DNA of 64,000 nt from Malania oleifera (taxonomy: Eukaryota > Streptophyta > Magnoliopsida > Santalales > Ximeniaceae). The position numbers and the translations under genes were made by a program. This document shows, piece after piece, positions 35,931-44,939 of the stretch. Numbering within the stretch: position 1 is the stretch's first letter; the number at the start of each line of letters is the position of its first letter. The notes under the pieces are model-generated. The model did not search any database. It was not told the DNA's origin and was given only the letters and a program-made list of their open reading frames with translations. The stretch is taken from the NCBI RefSeq assembly GCF_029873635.1, contig NC_080422.1, forward strand, positions 3,018,001-3,082,000. Reading direction: 5' to 3'.

Positions 35931-36393
35931 CTAGTCTTTTCCTATTTGTACAGTGAAAGAATGTGTAGCTGATGAAAGTAATTGCTAGAGGAAGTATCGG
36001 CTGAGAAATGCTGATCACATGTGTGAAAGGTAAGGGAACCCTTCGAGGGTGCCAAGCCGAGCAGAAATAAATGCTGCTTTTAAACTCCAACGCGTCTTCA
36101 CCTCTATTAGTTTCCTCCCTTTCTTGCTCCATGGAAACATCTTCAGCTCCGTTCATGTTTAACAAAAAAGATCGTTCTGCTTCTCCAATCATCATTATTG
36201 CTTCTAAAATTTCCCTGTGATATTCTGCATTCTAAAACATGCACCCTAACATTAACTATCAATAGCAATAAAAGTTGGCTAAGCAACTCCACAAAGAGGG
36301 CAAAAAAACAGAAAAGCAGTCATAAGAAATAGTTCTCTCAACACCCTTTGGCCTAAAATAGCATTAATTCATTACGTGGCATCAGTGTCACAT

Positions 36394-36408
36394 ACAAAAT
36401 GCTAAGGA
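36394..36408. repeat. LINE target-site duplication, left copy
   Basis: acaaaatgctaagga, identical to 37473-37487. Confidence 0.9.
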
Positions 36409-37472
36409 TAATAGGGCTTCCAGATTTTCTCAATTGGGATCATTGATGGGTTTGATTCCTTGTTTAGTAGTTTGGAGGCTGTGAAGAAGGAAATGTGCAG
36501 TTAGAATGGAGGGAAAATTTGAGAACAGTATAGATGTGTGGCTGTCCATTAAGTATTGGGTGAGAGTTTTGAGTAGGAACATGACAGGTATGACTCAGTT
36601 AAAGGATGCTAATTTTTGGTTATTATTGAATCTGGAAGTGCAAATTGTGAATAAAAGAATTAAAACTATGCAATGTGTGACATGGCTAAAACCGAGGTAA
36701 GGGAGGTTGAAACTAAATTTGGACGGGAACAGATTGGGGAACCCAATGCCGGCGGGTGGTGGTGACATCCTTAGAGACCATACAGGTTCTTTTGTTTTTG
36801 GTTTTTCAAAATATTTTGGTTCTGTTCAAATAATGAAACTGAATTGAGAGCTGTGTTGGAGGGAATAAAGATTTGCAAATATTTTAGTCGTACTAGTATT
36901 GATATTGAATGTGATTTGAATATTGTAGTAAATTAGATAAGATCCAGTAGGTGTTCCTTGTGGTATTTTTGGGATTTTTGGGAGCAGCTTATTGGTTTAT
37001 TGGAGATAGTAGATTTTTCAATAAAGCATTGGTATAGAGAAGGGAACAAAGTGGTAGATGCCTTGGCTCAACAAGGTGCTATGGGGAGGAATAGTTTGTT
37101 TACAAATAGTAGTCAACTCCCTAGAGTTATCAATGGGTTGTATAAACTAGAGAAGATGGATAAAGCTTATATGAGATATGTTTAGCTGATTTCTTGTTGG
37201 TTTTGGTTTATGATTTATGTTGTTTATCTTTTGTTTGTTTTGTTGCGTGAAATTTGTTTTGTAGGTACTTGTTTTGTTTTGTTTTGTTTGGACTTATAAC
37301 CCTATTTTTTGGCTGGATGTTGGTGTTGTTTTTTTGGGAGGCCTTTAATTTTTTGTCTTTGGTTTCTCCCATTGATTGTCTTGTAACCACGGTATTCCTT
37401 CGCTAAAAGTGAGGGTTTATCAATGAATAAATGGAGGTGCCGCCCTTCTTTAAAAAAAAAACAAACAAACAA
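36409..37472 (+). mobile_element. 5'-truncated LINE (ORF2 C-terminus with RNase H)
   Basis: Bounded by a perfect 15-bp duplication and ending in an A-rich tail (taaaaaaaaaacaaacaaac). Coding remnants: a pre-RNase H part (frame from 36506), then LKLNLDGNRLGNPMPAGGGD at ~36711, IDIECDLN at ~36900, and KHWYREGNKVVDALAQQGA at ~37024-37080, the closing motif of the RNase H-like domain of plant LINE ORF2. Two stops and a frameshift. The upstream RT, endonuclease and ORF1 are absent, as expected from abortive target-primed reverse transcription. Confidence 0.9.
36690..37185 (+). pseudogene. LINE RNase H-like (RVT_3) domain remnant
   Basis: Contains DG at the first catalytic position (NLDG), an E in the AELRAVLEG-like region (damaged), D in IECDLN and the terminal H-x-x-R-E-G-N-x-x-x-D-A-L-A box. 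In-frame stops follow WLKPR and interrupt the middle. Confidence 0.8.
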
Positions 37473-37559
37473 ACAAAATGCTAAGGAGACTAGGTAACCT
37501 GGCTTGGGAAGGGAGTGTTGTAAAACTTGAGATTGTTCCACCTAACTTTATCACAGTTT

Positions 37560-38261
37560 ACTATTGTACAGGTAAATAGAGAGTGAATAATTGTGCAAAA
37601 TTATACTAGGTAAATTTCCAGGGAAGTGGGGGGTCACAACGGACCGCTTAAATCCCTCTTTCCTAAACAGAATTTTCCTTAGACATGTAATTAACACAAT
37701 ATATTACTACAACTATAACCGACAAAAGTTAACTACTGAATAAATAAAATGAAGAACACCAAAATTTAACGAGGTTCGGCTAATTGTGCCTACGTCCTCG
37801 GACACTATCAATCAATATTTCTCTATTGTAGAAATATTACAAAATGAGAGAGAGAAGAGAGAATGTGCCTAAGAGAGAAGTAGGCAAATTTGGGGATGAG
37901 ATTACAAATTGAGGTGATGGGTTTATATAGGTTAGGAAATATCACTATTACAACCACTAATCACCTACCTTTGAAAAAATAGCCCACCATTGAAGACTTC
38001 AATAGCAATGGTAGGCTTCTAGAATGAGTCATAATTCAACAGGGAGAAGGAAGCAGCCTGACAGAGTAAGAGGAAAGAGCAATAAAAGTGAAATAAGGTT
38101 AACAATGACTTGTTCAATCTGTGCTTTATGCAAAATATAAGTCCCTATCCATTTGCTCAAAGCCAATGGGGATGTTTCATACACATGAAACCTGTTGACT
38201 TTTGCCAGGTATGCAAGGATAAATAAGCAAGTTTGAGTTGGCAAATCCAGTGCAGTTGACA
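37560..38261 (-). mobile_element. LTR-like fragment (minus sense), copia-type wording
   Basis: On the minus strand: possible start TGTCAACTGC at 38261, TATATAAA at ~37928, a CT-rich leader, then GAGGACGTAGGCACAATTAG and GCCGAACCTCGTTAAAT (37801-37768), the U5-like word common in plant LTRs. Exact ends and a target duplication were not found. It may be a solo LTR or a TRIM-like element. Confidence 0.45.
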
Positions 38262-38949
38262 CAAGCTAGTAGGTTGGCATGTCAAAAAATGTTAAAGAGT
38301 CCATGATATGCTAACCTGGACATATGTCAAGGAAAAAGAGGTATGTTGCTCTTGCTTGGGAGGTCTAATGCTGAAGGTACCTCGTCCACCTATCCAACAA
38401 ATCTCATAGACCCTATCCAGAATTCTCAACCATCCCTGGAAGGCTCTATTTTTTTTTTATTTTTTTTTTTTTTTCATCCCTTGAAAGCTGACTCTAATTT
38501 AGGACAGTTAATCCGATTGCTAAGAATGCCAAGCATTGAGAGGTGCCCAGCTCTGCATCAGACCTAGGTTTGAGGGGCTGCAGCATTAGTGTGCCTTAGG
38601 AGACTGCTTAGTACCCCTTGATTCTCCTTCATGGTTGGGCTACGGTTGACTAAGCCGCTGGTTTGAAAATTCATCCACAAGTCAGTTGAGAGACCATCAA
38701 CATCCACTCACTTGGATCTAGAATCTAATATGTATATGCTGCAAGAGCAGGATCAGCTAGCTTGAGAATAACCATTCCTTATGACACCAGTGAAACTACT
38801 CATATGCATCAATATAAAGGTAGGTGGAATATAACAAGAAGTAGCGTCACCATTCAATCTCAGAATTTTCTCTACTCAACTTCTATTGGAAGGAATTAAC
38901 AAGCAGAGACAAGTTTTTTAAGATAAGAGTCTATACTGTCCAGATTTCA
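38262..38949. other. Unassigned sequence left of copia #1
   Basis: No gene recognised. A T-rich tract lies at 38449-38476. The word ctgtccagatttcatca at 38936-38952 repeats one at 38993-39009 inside the copia LTR, next to the LTR truncation point. Confidence 0.4.
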
Positions 38950-39490
38950 TCACTTCTCAAAAGAAAGAGAGAAAAACGTGATTTTTCTCATACTGTCCAG
39001 ATTTCATCAAGACTCCGATCCCACTTCGTCTGTGGTCCGATCAATCTAAAATTTGGAGGAGAGGTTCACGACTCAAGGAGTTACAATCTGAACAGTGGAG
39101 ATCAGATTTGGAGCTCGGGAGTTGGGGTTTTTACCCGTGAACAGTAACCACGAAATTGGTATATTCTCTCCAATTCTCTTTGTATTTTCCAAGATTGTCG
39201 ATATCTTGATGAGATATATTTGTAGTCTCTAATTGAGATTAGAGAAGACTTTGTATTCCTATTATTTGATTGATAGTAGAGGTTTCAACTGGACTAGGTC
39301 CCGTGGTTTTTCTTCCTCACACTGGGGAAGTTTTTCCACATAAAAATTGATTGTGTTCTTGTGGCTTGGTCAGATTGATTATTTTTCTTATTATTTTCAG
39401 CACGTATAAAAGTAGAGATACACTATATTTGCTTGCATATAGGGGGAAGAATTATTCCGTTATGGTTGTTTGCTTATATCTCTCCCAACA
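38950..39490 (+). mobile_element. 5' LTR of copia #1 (left ~125 bp missing)
   Basis: Aligns with 59285-59683 and continues to tctcccaaca at 39490. The LTR start TGTTGGGTTATTTCC, seen at 59159 in the 3' LTR, is absent here. Confidence 0.85.
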
Positions 39491-39492
39491 AA

Positions 39493-39506
39493 GCGGTATC
39501 AGAGCC
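39493..39506 (+). promoter_or_regulatory. Primer binding site of copia #1
   Basis: gcggtatcagagcc two bases after the LTR end; initiator-Met type with T to C at the second position. Confidence 0.85.
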
Positions 39507-39540
39507 CGGTTAACAGATTGTCAGGTTGGCAGTTTGAGTT

Positions 39541-40424
39541 ATGGAAGCAAATACTAGTAGAATGATTAATTTAAATGGTTCAAATTATCACATATGGAAA
39601 GGAAAAATGGAGGATCTTCTTTATGTGAAAGATTATTACCTACCGATGTTTAGTACTGAAAAACTAGAAAAAAAGTCTGATGTGAAATGAAATTTGTTAC
39701 ATCGACAGGTGTGTGGGTATATCAGGGAGTGGGTAGATGATAATGTTTTGAACCATATTAGTGGAGAAACAAATGCACGTTCTCTATGGAGTAAGCTTGA
39801 AGAGTTATATGCTAGAAAGACTGGAAATATTAAGTTGTTTCTGATTAAACAAATGATGGCTTTGAGGTACCAGGCCGGACTCCTTTATCTGATCACCTGA
39901 ATACATTCCAAGGAATTATTAATCAGTTAGCTGGAATGGATATTAAGTTTGATGATGAGATACAAGGGTTATGGTTTCTTGGTTCATTACCAGACTCATG
40001 GGAGACGCTTAGAACTTCATTGTCTAACTCCGCTCCAGAAGGTGTAATCACGATGGATATGACCAAGAGTTGTTTGCTAAATGAAGAGATGAGAAGAAAA
40101 ACACAGGGATCCTCTTCACAGTCAGAGATCTTGGTTATAGAAAATAGGGGGAGAAGTAAGAGCAGAGGTCCAAAGAACAAAGATAACATCAGAAGCAAGT
40201 CCAACAAGCTTGCAAATGTTGAGTGTCATCATTGCAAGAAAAATGGACACATCGAGAAATATTGCAGACAATTGAAGAAAGAAAACAAGAATGAGAAAAG
40301 GAAGGGAACGAAGAATGGAGATGACAAAGATGGTGATGATAGAGTTGCTACCACCACTCCTGCAGAATTCCTCGTTGTTTATGATGATGGGATGATAAAT
40401 GTTGCATACCATGAGACCAGTTAG
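39541..40424 (+). pseudogene. copia #1 gag
   Basis: Starts M-E-A-N-T, with [18 protein letters not shown] typical of copia gag. TGG appears changed to TGA after KSDVK, and there is a frameshift near 39880. Then LAGMDIKFDDEIQGLWFLGS and a CCHC knuckle (CHHCKKNGHIEKYC) at ~40225-40266. Confidence 0.85.
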
Positions 40425-42328
40425 GTAATTGACAATGGTGCCTCCATTCATGCTACATCTCAAAAGGATCTCTTTACATCCTATAGATCTGGTGACTTTG
40501 GAACAGTAAAGATGGGCAATTATGGCTTGGTTAAAGTCATTGGACTTGGGAATGTGTATTTGAAGACAAAATGGAACGAGTTTAGTTCTTAGAGATGTGA
40601 AGCATATTCCTAACATTTGTTTGAATTTGATTTCTGCAGGTAAACTTGATGACAAAGGGTACTGTAGCACTTTCAGTGATGGCCAATGGAAGCTCACCAA
40701 GGGTGCTATGGTTGTGGCTCGAGGCATGAAACACTCTACATTGTACATTCTGCAAGCAAAGATCTCCAAGGACATTGTTAATGCAATGGAGGATAATGGT
40801 ACAGCAGAGTTGTGGCACAAGAGACTGGCTCACATGAGTGAGAAAGGATTAGCTCTACTAGGGAAGAAAAGTCTACTATGTGGACTGAAAAGTACACTTA
40901 TAAAAAGGTGTACTCATTGTTTGTCAGGAAAGCAGAGCAAAGTTTCCTTCAAGAATTCCCCTCATTCAAGAAAGTCAGAGATACTGGATTTGTTACATTC
41001 GGATGTGTGTGGCCCTATGAAGACGAGAACACTTGGTGGCTCCAGATACTTTGTGACCTTTATAGATGATCATTCAAGGAAGTTATGGGTATATATCTTG
41101 AAGTCAAAAGACCAAGTGTTGGCTGAGTTCAAGAAATTTCAAACCCTAGATGAGAGACAAACTGGGAAGAAAATGATGTGCATCCGGACTTATAACGGTG
41201 GAGAGTATTCTGGTCCATTTGATGAGTATTGCAGATAGTAGGGTATTCGGCATCAAAAGACTCCTCTGAAAACTCCTCGATTGAATGGCATAGCAGAAAG
41301 GACGAACATAACACTTCTTGAGAAAGTGAGATGTTTGCTTTCACAAGCCCGGTTGCCAAAATCCTTTTGGAGGGACGCATTAAGCACTGTTGTTCATGTG
41401 TTGAATCTTACACCCTGTGTTCCTCCACAGTTTGATGTGTCAGACCGAGTTTGGATAGGTAAGGATGTTTCCTATAATCATCTGCGTGTTTTTGAGTACC
41501 AAGCATTTGTGCATATTCCAAAAAATGAAAGGTCCAAACTTGATGAGAAAACGCGACAGTGTATATTCCTTGTTTACGGTCAAGATGAATTTGGATACAA
41601 GCTTTATGATCCAATTGAGAAGAAAATTGTGAGAAGCAGAGATGTCGTGTTTGTAGATCAGATGATTCAGGATATTGAGAAGGCAAAGAAATCTATGTCT
41701 GAGTAGGGTGACAATTTGACTGATGTGGATCCAGTTCCTTTGAAGAATTTTCTATCTCAAGTTGAGAATGATGTTCAGGATGACCACCAGGGTAGAGGTG
41801 ATGTGGATGTTCCCTTACAGGTTCAGGGAGATGTTGAAACTAATGAGCAGTTGACAGTGCCAGAGATTCCACTAGAGATTCCATCTAGGAGGTCAGCCAG
41901 AGACCGACATCCTTCCACTCGGTATTCAACAGAACAATATGTGTTATTGACTGACGGGGGAGAGCCCCAGTGTTTTGCAGAAGCCATGGAAAATGAACAC
42001 AAGACAGAGTGGGTTGAGGCCATGCAAGATGATATGCAGTCATTGCATGATAACCACACCTTTGAGTTAGTGAAGCTTCCTAAAGAAAAAAGAGCTTTGG
42101 AGAACAAGTGAATTTACAAGAAGAAGCCAAATAAGTTCTCTTCACGGCCACGGTACAAAGCTAGATTAGTTGTAAAAGGGTTCGGTCAGAAAAAAGGTAT
42201 TGATTTTGATGAGATCTTCTCTCCAATTGTAAAATGTCGTCGATCCGTACAGTACTCAACTTAGCAACAAGTCTTGACTTGGAAGTTGAGCATATGGAAG
42301 TGAAAACTGTCTTCCTTCATGGTGATTT
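40425..42328 (+). pseudogene. copia #1 pol, first part (protease, integrase, start of RT)
   Basis: Protease-like VIDNGASIHATS at ~40425. The GAG-pre-integrase HHCC region follows (LWHKRLAHMSEKG ... CTHCLSGK). In the integrase core, HSDVCGP and FVTFIDDHSR are followed by CIRTYNGGEY, where the catalytic aspartate of the usual RTDNGGEY is tyrosine. LNGIAERTN keeps the glutamate. RT begins with EWVEAMQDDMQSL and YKARLVVKGFGQKKGIDF and stops at VKTVFLHGDF where gypsy #3 enters. Several stops and shifts. Confidence 0.85.
42324..42328. repeat. TSD gattt of gypsy #3, left copy
   Basis: gattt recurs at 57942-57946. Removing 42329-57946 restores the reading HGDLEEEIYM of copia RT. Confidence 0.9.
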
Positions 42329-42384
42329 TTTGACAACCCGAATAAAAATGACATTTAAAATAATAAAGAGAAAGGAGAACTATC

Positions 42385-42580
42385 AGACGCCTCGTCGACG
42401 AACACAGGGGATTCGTCGACGAGGGCATAAGAGGGCCTCGTCGACAAAGCCCAATTTCGTCGACGAGTAAATACCAAGAGAGGTTTTTGAGTCGAATGAA
42501 TTTTGTCCACGAGGAGTGGGTTTCATCGATGAAATTATTGAAGGACTCGTCGACGAGATGATGTGGCTCATCGACGAACC
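42385..42580. repeat. TCGTCGACGA palindrome array of gypsy #3 5' LTR
   Basis: About nine copies (42392, 42413, 42438, 42456, 42507, 42525, 42546, 42570 and others), several decayed at CpG, ending less than 20 bp before the TATA box. Confidence 0.9.
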
Positions 42581-42586
42581 CAGTCC

Positions 42587-42594
42587 TATAAATA
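42587..42594 (+). promoter_or_regulatory. LTR TATA box (gypsy #3)
   Basis: tataaata directly after the palindrome array and ~45 bp before a CT-rich leader. The same order occurs in the LTRs at 20816, 23806, 49744 and 53894 and, on the minus strand, in the other LTRs. Confidence 0.75.
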
Positions 42595-42715
42595 CTAAAA
42601 ACCAGATTTTAACTTCACAATTAAGCAAACACTCACCCTCTCTCTCTCTCCCTTCGGCTCCCTCTCCTTCTTTCTTCGATTTCAGGCCAAATTTACACCG
42701 GATTGACAATCTGAA

Positions 42716-42804
42716 ACCACCACAACGCTCTTGGGGAAGTTCTCTCCAAATCTGCCGGAGCGGATTGTTGGTAAAAACAAGTTGGAAATCATCCCTGAGT
42801 TGAG
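42716..42804 (+). promoter_or_regulatory. Conserved leader block ending in donor-like site D1
   Basis: The block ccaccacaacgctcttgggg ... ccggagcggattgttgg is the best conserved segment among all LTRs in the window. It ends ctgagttgag|gtaagg with GT at 42805-42806. Confidence 0.6.
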
Positions 42805-42900
42805 GTAAGGTTTTTTAAACCAAATTTGGTCTTGCAGTAGTTATAGGAAATGATATACACGTGAAAATAATGAAGTTTAATAATGGGAGTTTTCATTTTC

Positions 42901-42969
42901 AGGGTATTGATTAGGAAATCCTACGTGTGTGAGACTAGAGTTTATAGGGGTTTTTCTCAGTAGTTAGGT
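42901..42969 (+). promoter_or_regulatory. Acceptor A1, 65-nt exon-like block, donor D2
   Basis: cattttcag| ends at 42902 and cagtagttag|gtaagg has GT at 42968-42969. The matching pair in the LTR at 20816 is AG 21448 / GT 21513, in 23806 it is 24395 / 24460, in 49744 it is 50380 / 50444, and in 53894 it is 54466 / 54532. The block is 64-65 nt in each case. Confidence 0.55.
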
Positions 42970-43329
42970 AAGGGAATAACCTAAAGTAGTTATTTTCCAT
43001 GCAAATTACTATTATTTACGAGTAAATTAATTTCCTGAAAAATATGTACGATATTTGAATATTATGGAATAAATGCACGTCTGGGAAAATACTGCTATTA
43101 TGTTGAAACGTGTATATATGTATGAGATGCCAGAAATCATGATTTTTAGAATACAATGTATGGTTTTATACAGCAAATGTGCGGCATGAATATTATTTTA
43201 CGTGGAGAAATATTATGATATGATGTTGATATGAATGCAGTATGGTTTGAGAAATTATGAAAGTATACAGTACATTATGATTCTGACAAATACATGATAA
43301 AATGATTATTTTCAGAATGACGTATTTAT

Positions 43330-43500
43330 GAATGATTTTGGCGTGAGACCATATTTATGTTTGATTTTGGCGCGAGGTCGTATTTGTATATGATTTTGGC
43401 CAAGGCCGTACTTATGTATGATTTCGGCGTGAGGCCGTATTTATGTATGATTTCGGAGCGAGGCTGTATTTATGAAATGTTCGGCGAGGTCGTATTTATG
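43330..43500. repeat. 28-bp minisatellite of family B, six units
   Basis: Units of ggcgcgaggccgtatttatg plus tatgattt. The 3' LTR of the same element has only about three units (54895-54980). Confidence 0.85.
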
Positions 43501-44070
43501 AAATTATGAAAGATGTTATACTATCATGTACTATATGTTATCAGAACCCGGATGTTAGTTTAGTTCAGTTCAAAAGCACGGTACCGTAGCTATATATAGA
43601 TCAGATATCTATGTTCAGATTAGTGTTAACCACCCCACGAGGGGGTGGGAGATGGATAGTCGATGTGGCTTTCAGTAGAGTGTGGACGTCCACCTGGCAG
43701 TCCGGACCAGGGTGTGGCAGGCCCATCGTACTTACAAATATTTTTTACTCGGCAGTGGTCGGTCAGCCATTGTCGGGTCCCGCCTTCGGGCTGCACAACC
43801 CGTCATGGGTGGTAATACATGACATCAGCTAGCTATTCATCCTGGGTATGTTTTCAGTACTATCAGTTATAACAGATGTTTTATGAACAATATGATTTAT
43901 TAGCAAATATAAAAGCATATGATGATTCAGTATATTATAATGAATGTTTACAGATATATGAAATGTAATGTGTATCTATATTATCATTAATTGTTCATGT
44001 TGCCACACAGTTGTATTCAGTTTATTTTCATTTACCAAGAAGTGTCTCACCCTCGAATATTAAATGATTT

Positions 44071-44141
44071 TTCAGGAGACCCTGAGAGACCGGTGGGTCG
44101 TGGCCGCCGTTGAGCTTACTGAGATACCCCACTAGGAGGGT
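44071..44141 (+). promoter_or_regulatory. Acceptor A2, 64-nt exon-like block, donor D3
   Basis: atgatttttcag| ends at 44075. The block gagaccctgagagaccggtg ... ends actaggagg with GT at 44140-44141 (gtaagc). Acceptors with the same wording: 22387, 25507, 51591, 55555. Confidence 0.55.
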
Positions 44142-44405
44142 AAGCCTTGTACTAGGATCAGTAGATTTTTATGGTATGATCCTAGGGTTATTTTGATATT
44201 TTTGAGGTTGTATATAACTACAGTATTTTGATGACGTAGTAAACTCTAGTATTATGTAATTAATGGTTGATGGATGTAATTTTATATTTACTGCTGCTTA
44301 GATTTTCGCTATTTATGTTAGGCTATCCCCGCTACCCACGGGTTCGGGTTGATGTTATTATTATTTATGTTTATTATGTGAATAGTTAAGGGAGTCGTTA
44401 TAGTT

Positions 44406-44417
44406 TGGTATCAGAGC
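44406..44417 (+). promoter_or_regulatory. PBS-like site 1 of gypsy #3
   Basis: tggtatcagagc three bases after the LTR end, followed by unfamiliar sequence to ~44620. Confidence 0.8.
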
Positions 44418-44624
44418 AAAGGGCTAGTTACCCCGATCCCCGGGAACTCTCGCTTATAAATGATTGTGGTGAAGTAAGGCTCTCCGCCCGAGGGCTTACT
44501 GAATTGAGGGATGGCGATACATAACCCCTCAATCTCAGTGAGTGCTTTGATAGGTACCCATTGTTGCCACAGGCGCAAGGCCCATAAGGAAAGTGACAAC
44601 GCCCGAAAGGGGGACATAACAGTT

Positions 44625-44637
44625 TGGTATCAGAGCC
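44625..44637 (+). promoter_or_regulatory. PBS-like site 2 of gypsy #3
   Basis: tggtatcagagcc followed by taggatactaggttatgtag, the wording that directly follows the PBS in element #1. So this is the ancestral junction, and the ~219 bp between the two sites is extra. Confidence 0.8.
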
Positions 44638-44936
44638 TAGGATACTAGGTTATGTAGACTCTAGAGTGCAGCAATAATAATACCAGAGTATAGGATAAGG
44701 GAATTTGAGGTCTGGTTTTGTAGTCTAGATGCAAGACTTCCGTGGTGGTTTGTGTGATTTTCCTGGGGTGACGATTTCAGGAAAGTCATTGTAAACTATT
44801 GTCAGGTTGGGTATCTAGGTTACAGGATTGAACCTTAAATTAATATCAGGAGAGATGAATTAATTAGGAGAATATATTATATGAATTGGATGATATGTAT
44901 AGAGAAGAGAATTCTGAGTTAAGTTATTTGTTTTTC

Positions 44937-44939
44937 AGG
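44937..44939 (+). promoter_or_regulatory. Acceptor A3 one base before gag ATG (gypsy #3)
   Basis: atttgtttttcag|G then ATG at 44940. A strong polypyrimidine-AG site. Confidence 0.6.

Larger units (their letters stand above)
42329..44402 (+). mobile_element. 5' LTR of gypsy #3 (family B)
   Basis: Begins tttgacaacccg (TG to TT) and ends gtcgttata (CA to TA), 2074 bp. It contains a palindrome array, TATA box, CT leader, three donor-like and two acceptor-like sites, and six minisatellite units, listed separately. Confidence 0.9.

Noticed and set aside
38029..38262. 77-codon minus-strand hydrophobic frame
   Set aside because: Lies in the promoter-like part of an LTR-like fragment, with no homology recognised.
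40122..40820. 232-codon minus-strand frame opposite copia #1 gag/protease
   Set aside because: Antisense shadow of recognisable copia coding sequence.
44406..44417. tRNA gene fragment suggested by the tggtatcagagc word
   Set aside because: It is the complement of the tRNA-iMet 3' end next to an LTR, that is a PBS, with no cloverleaf around it.
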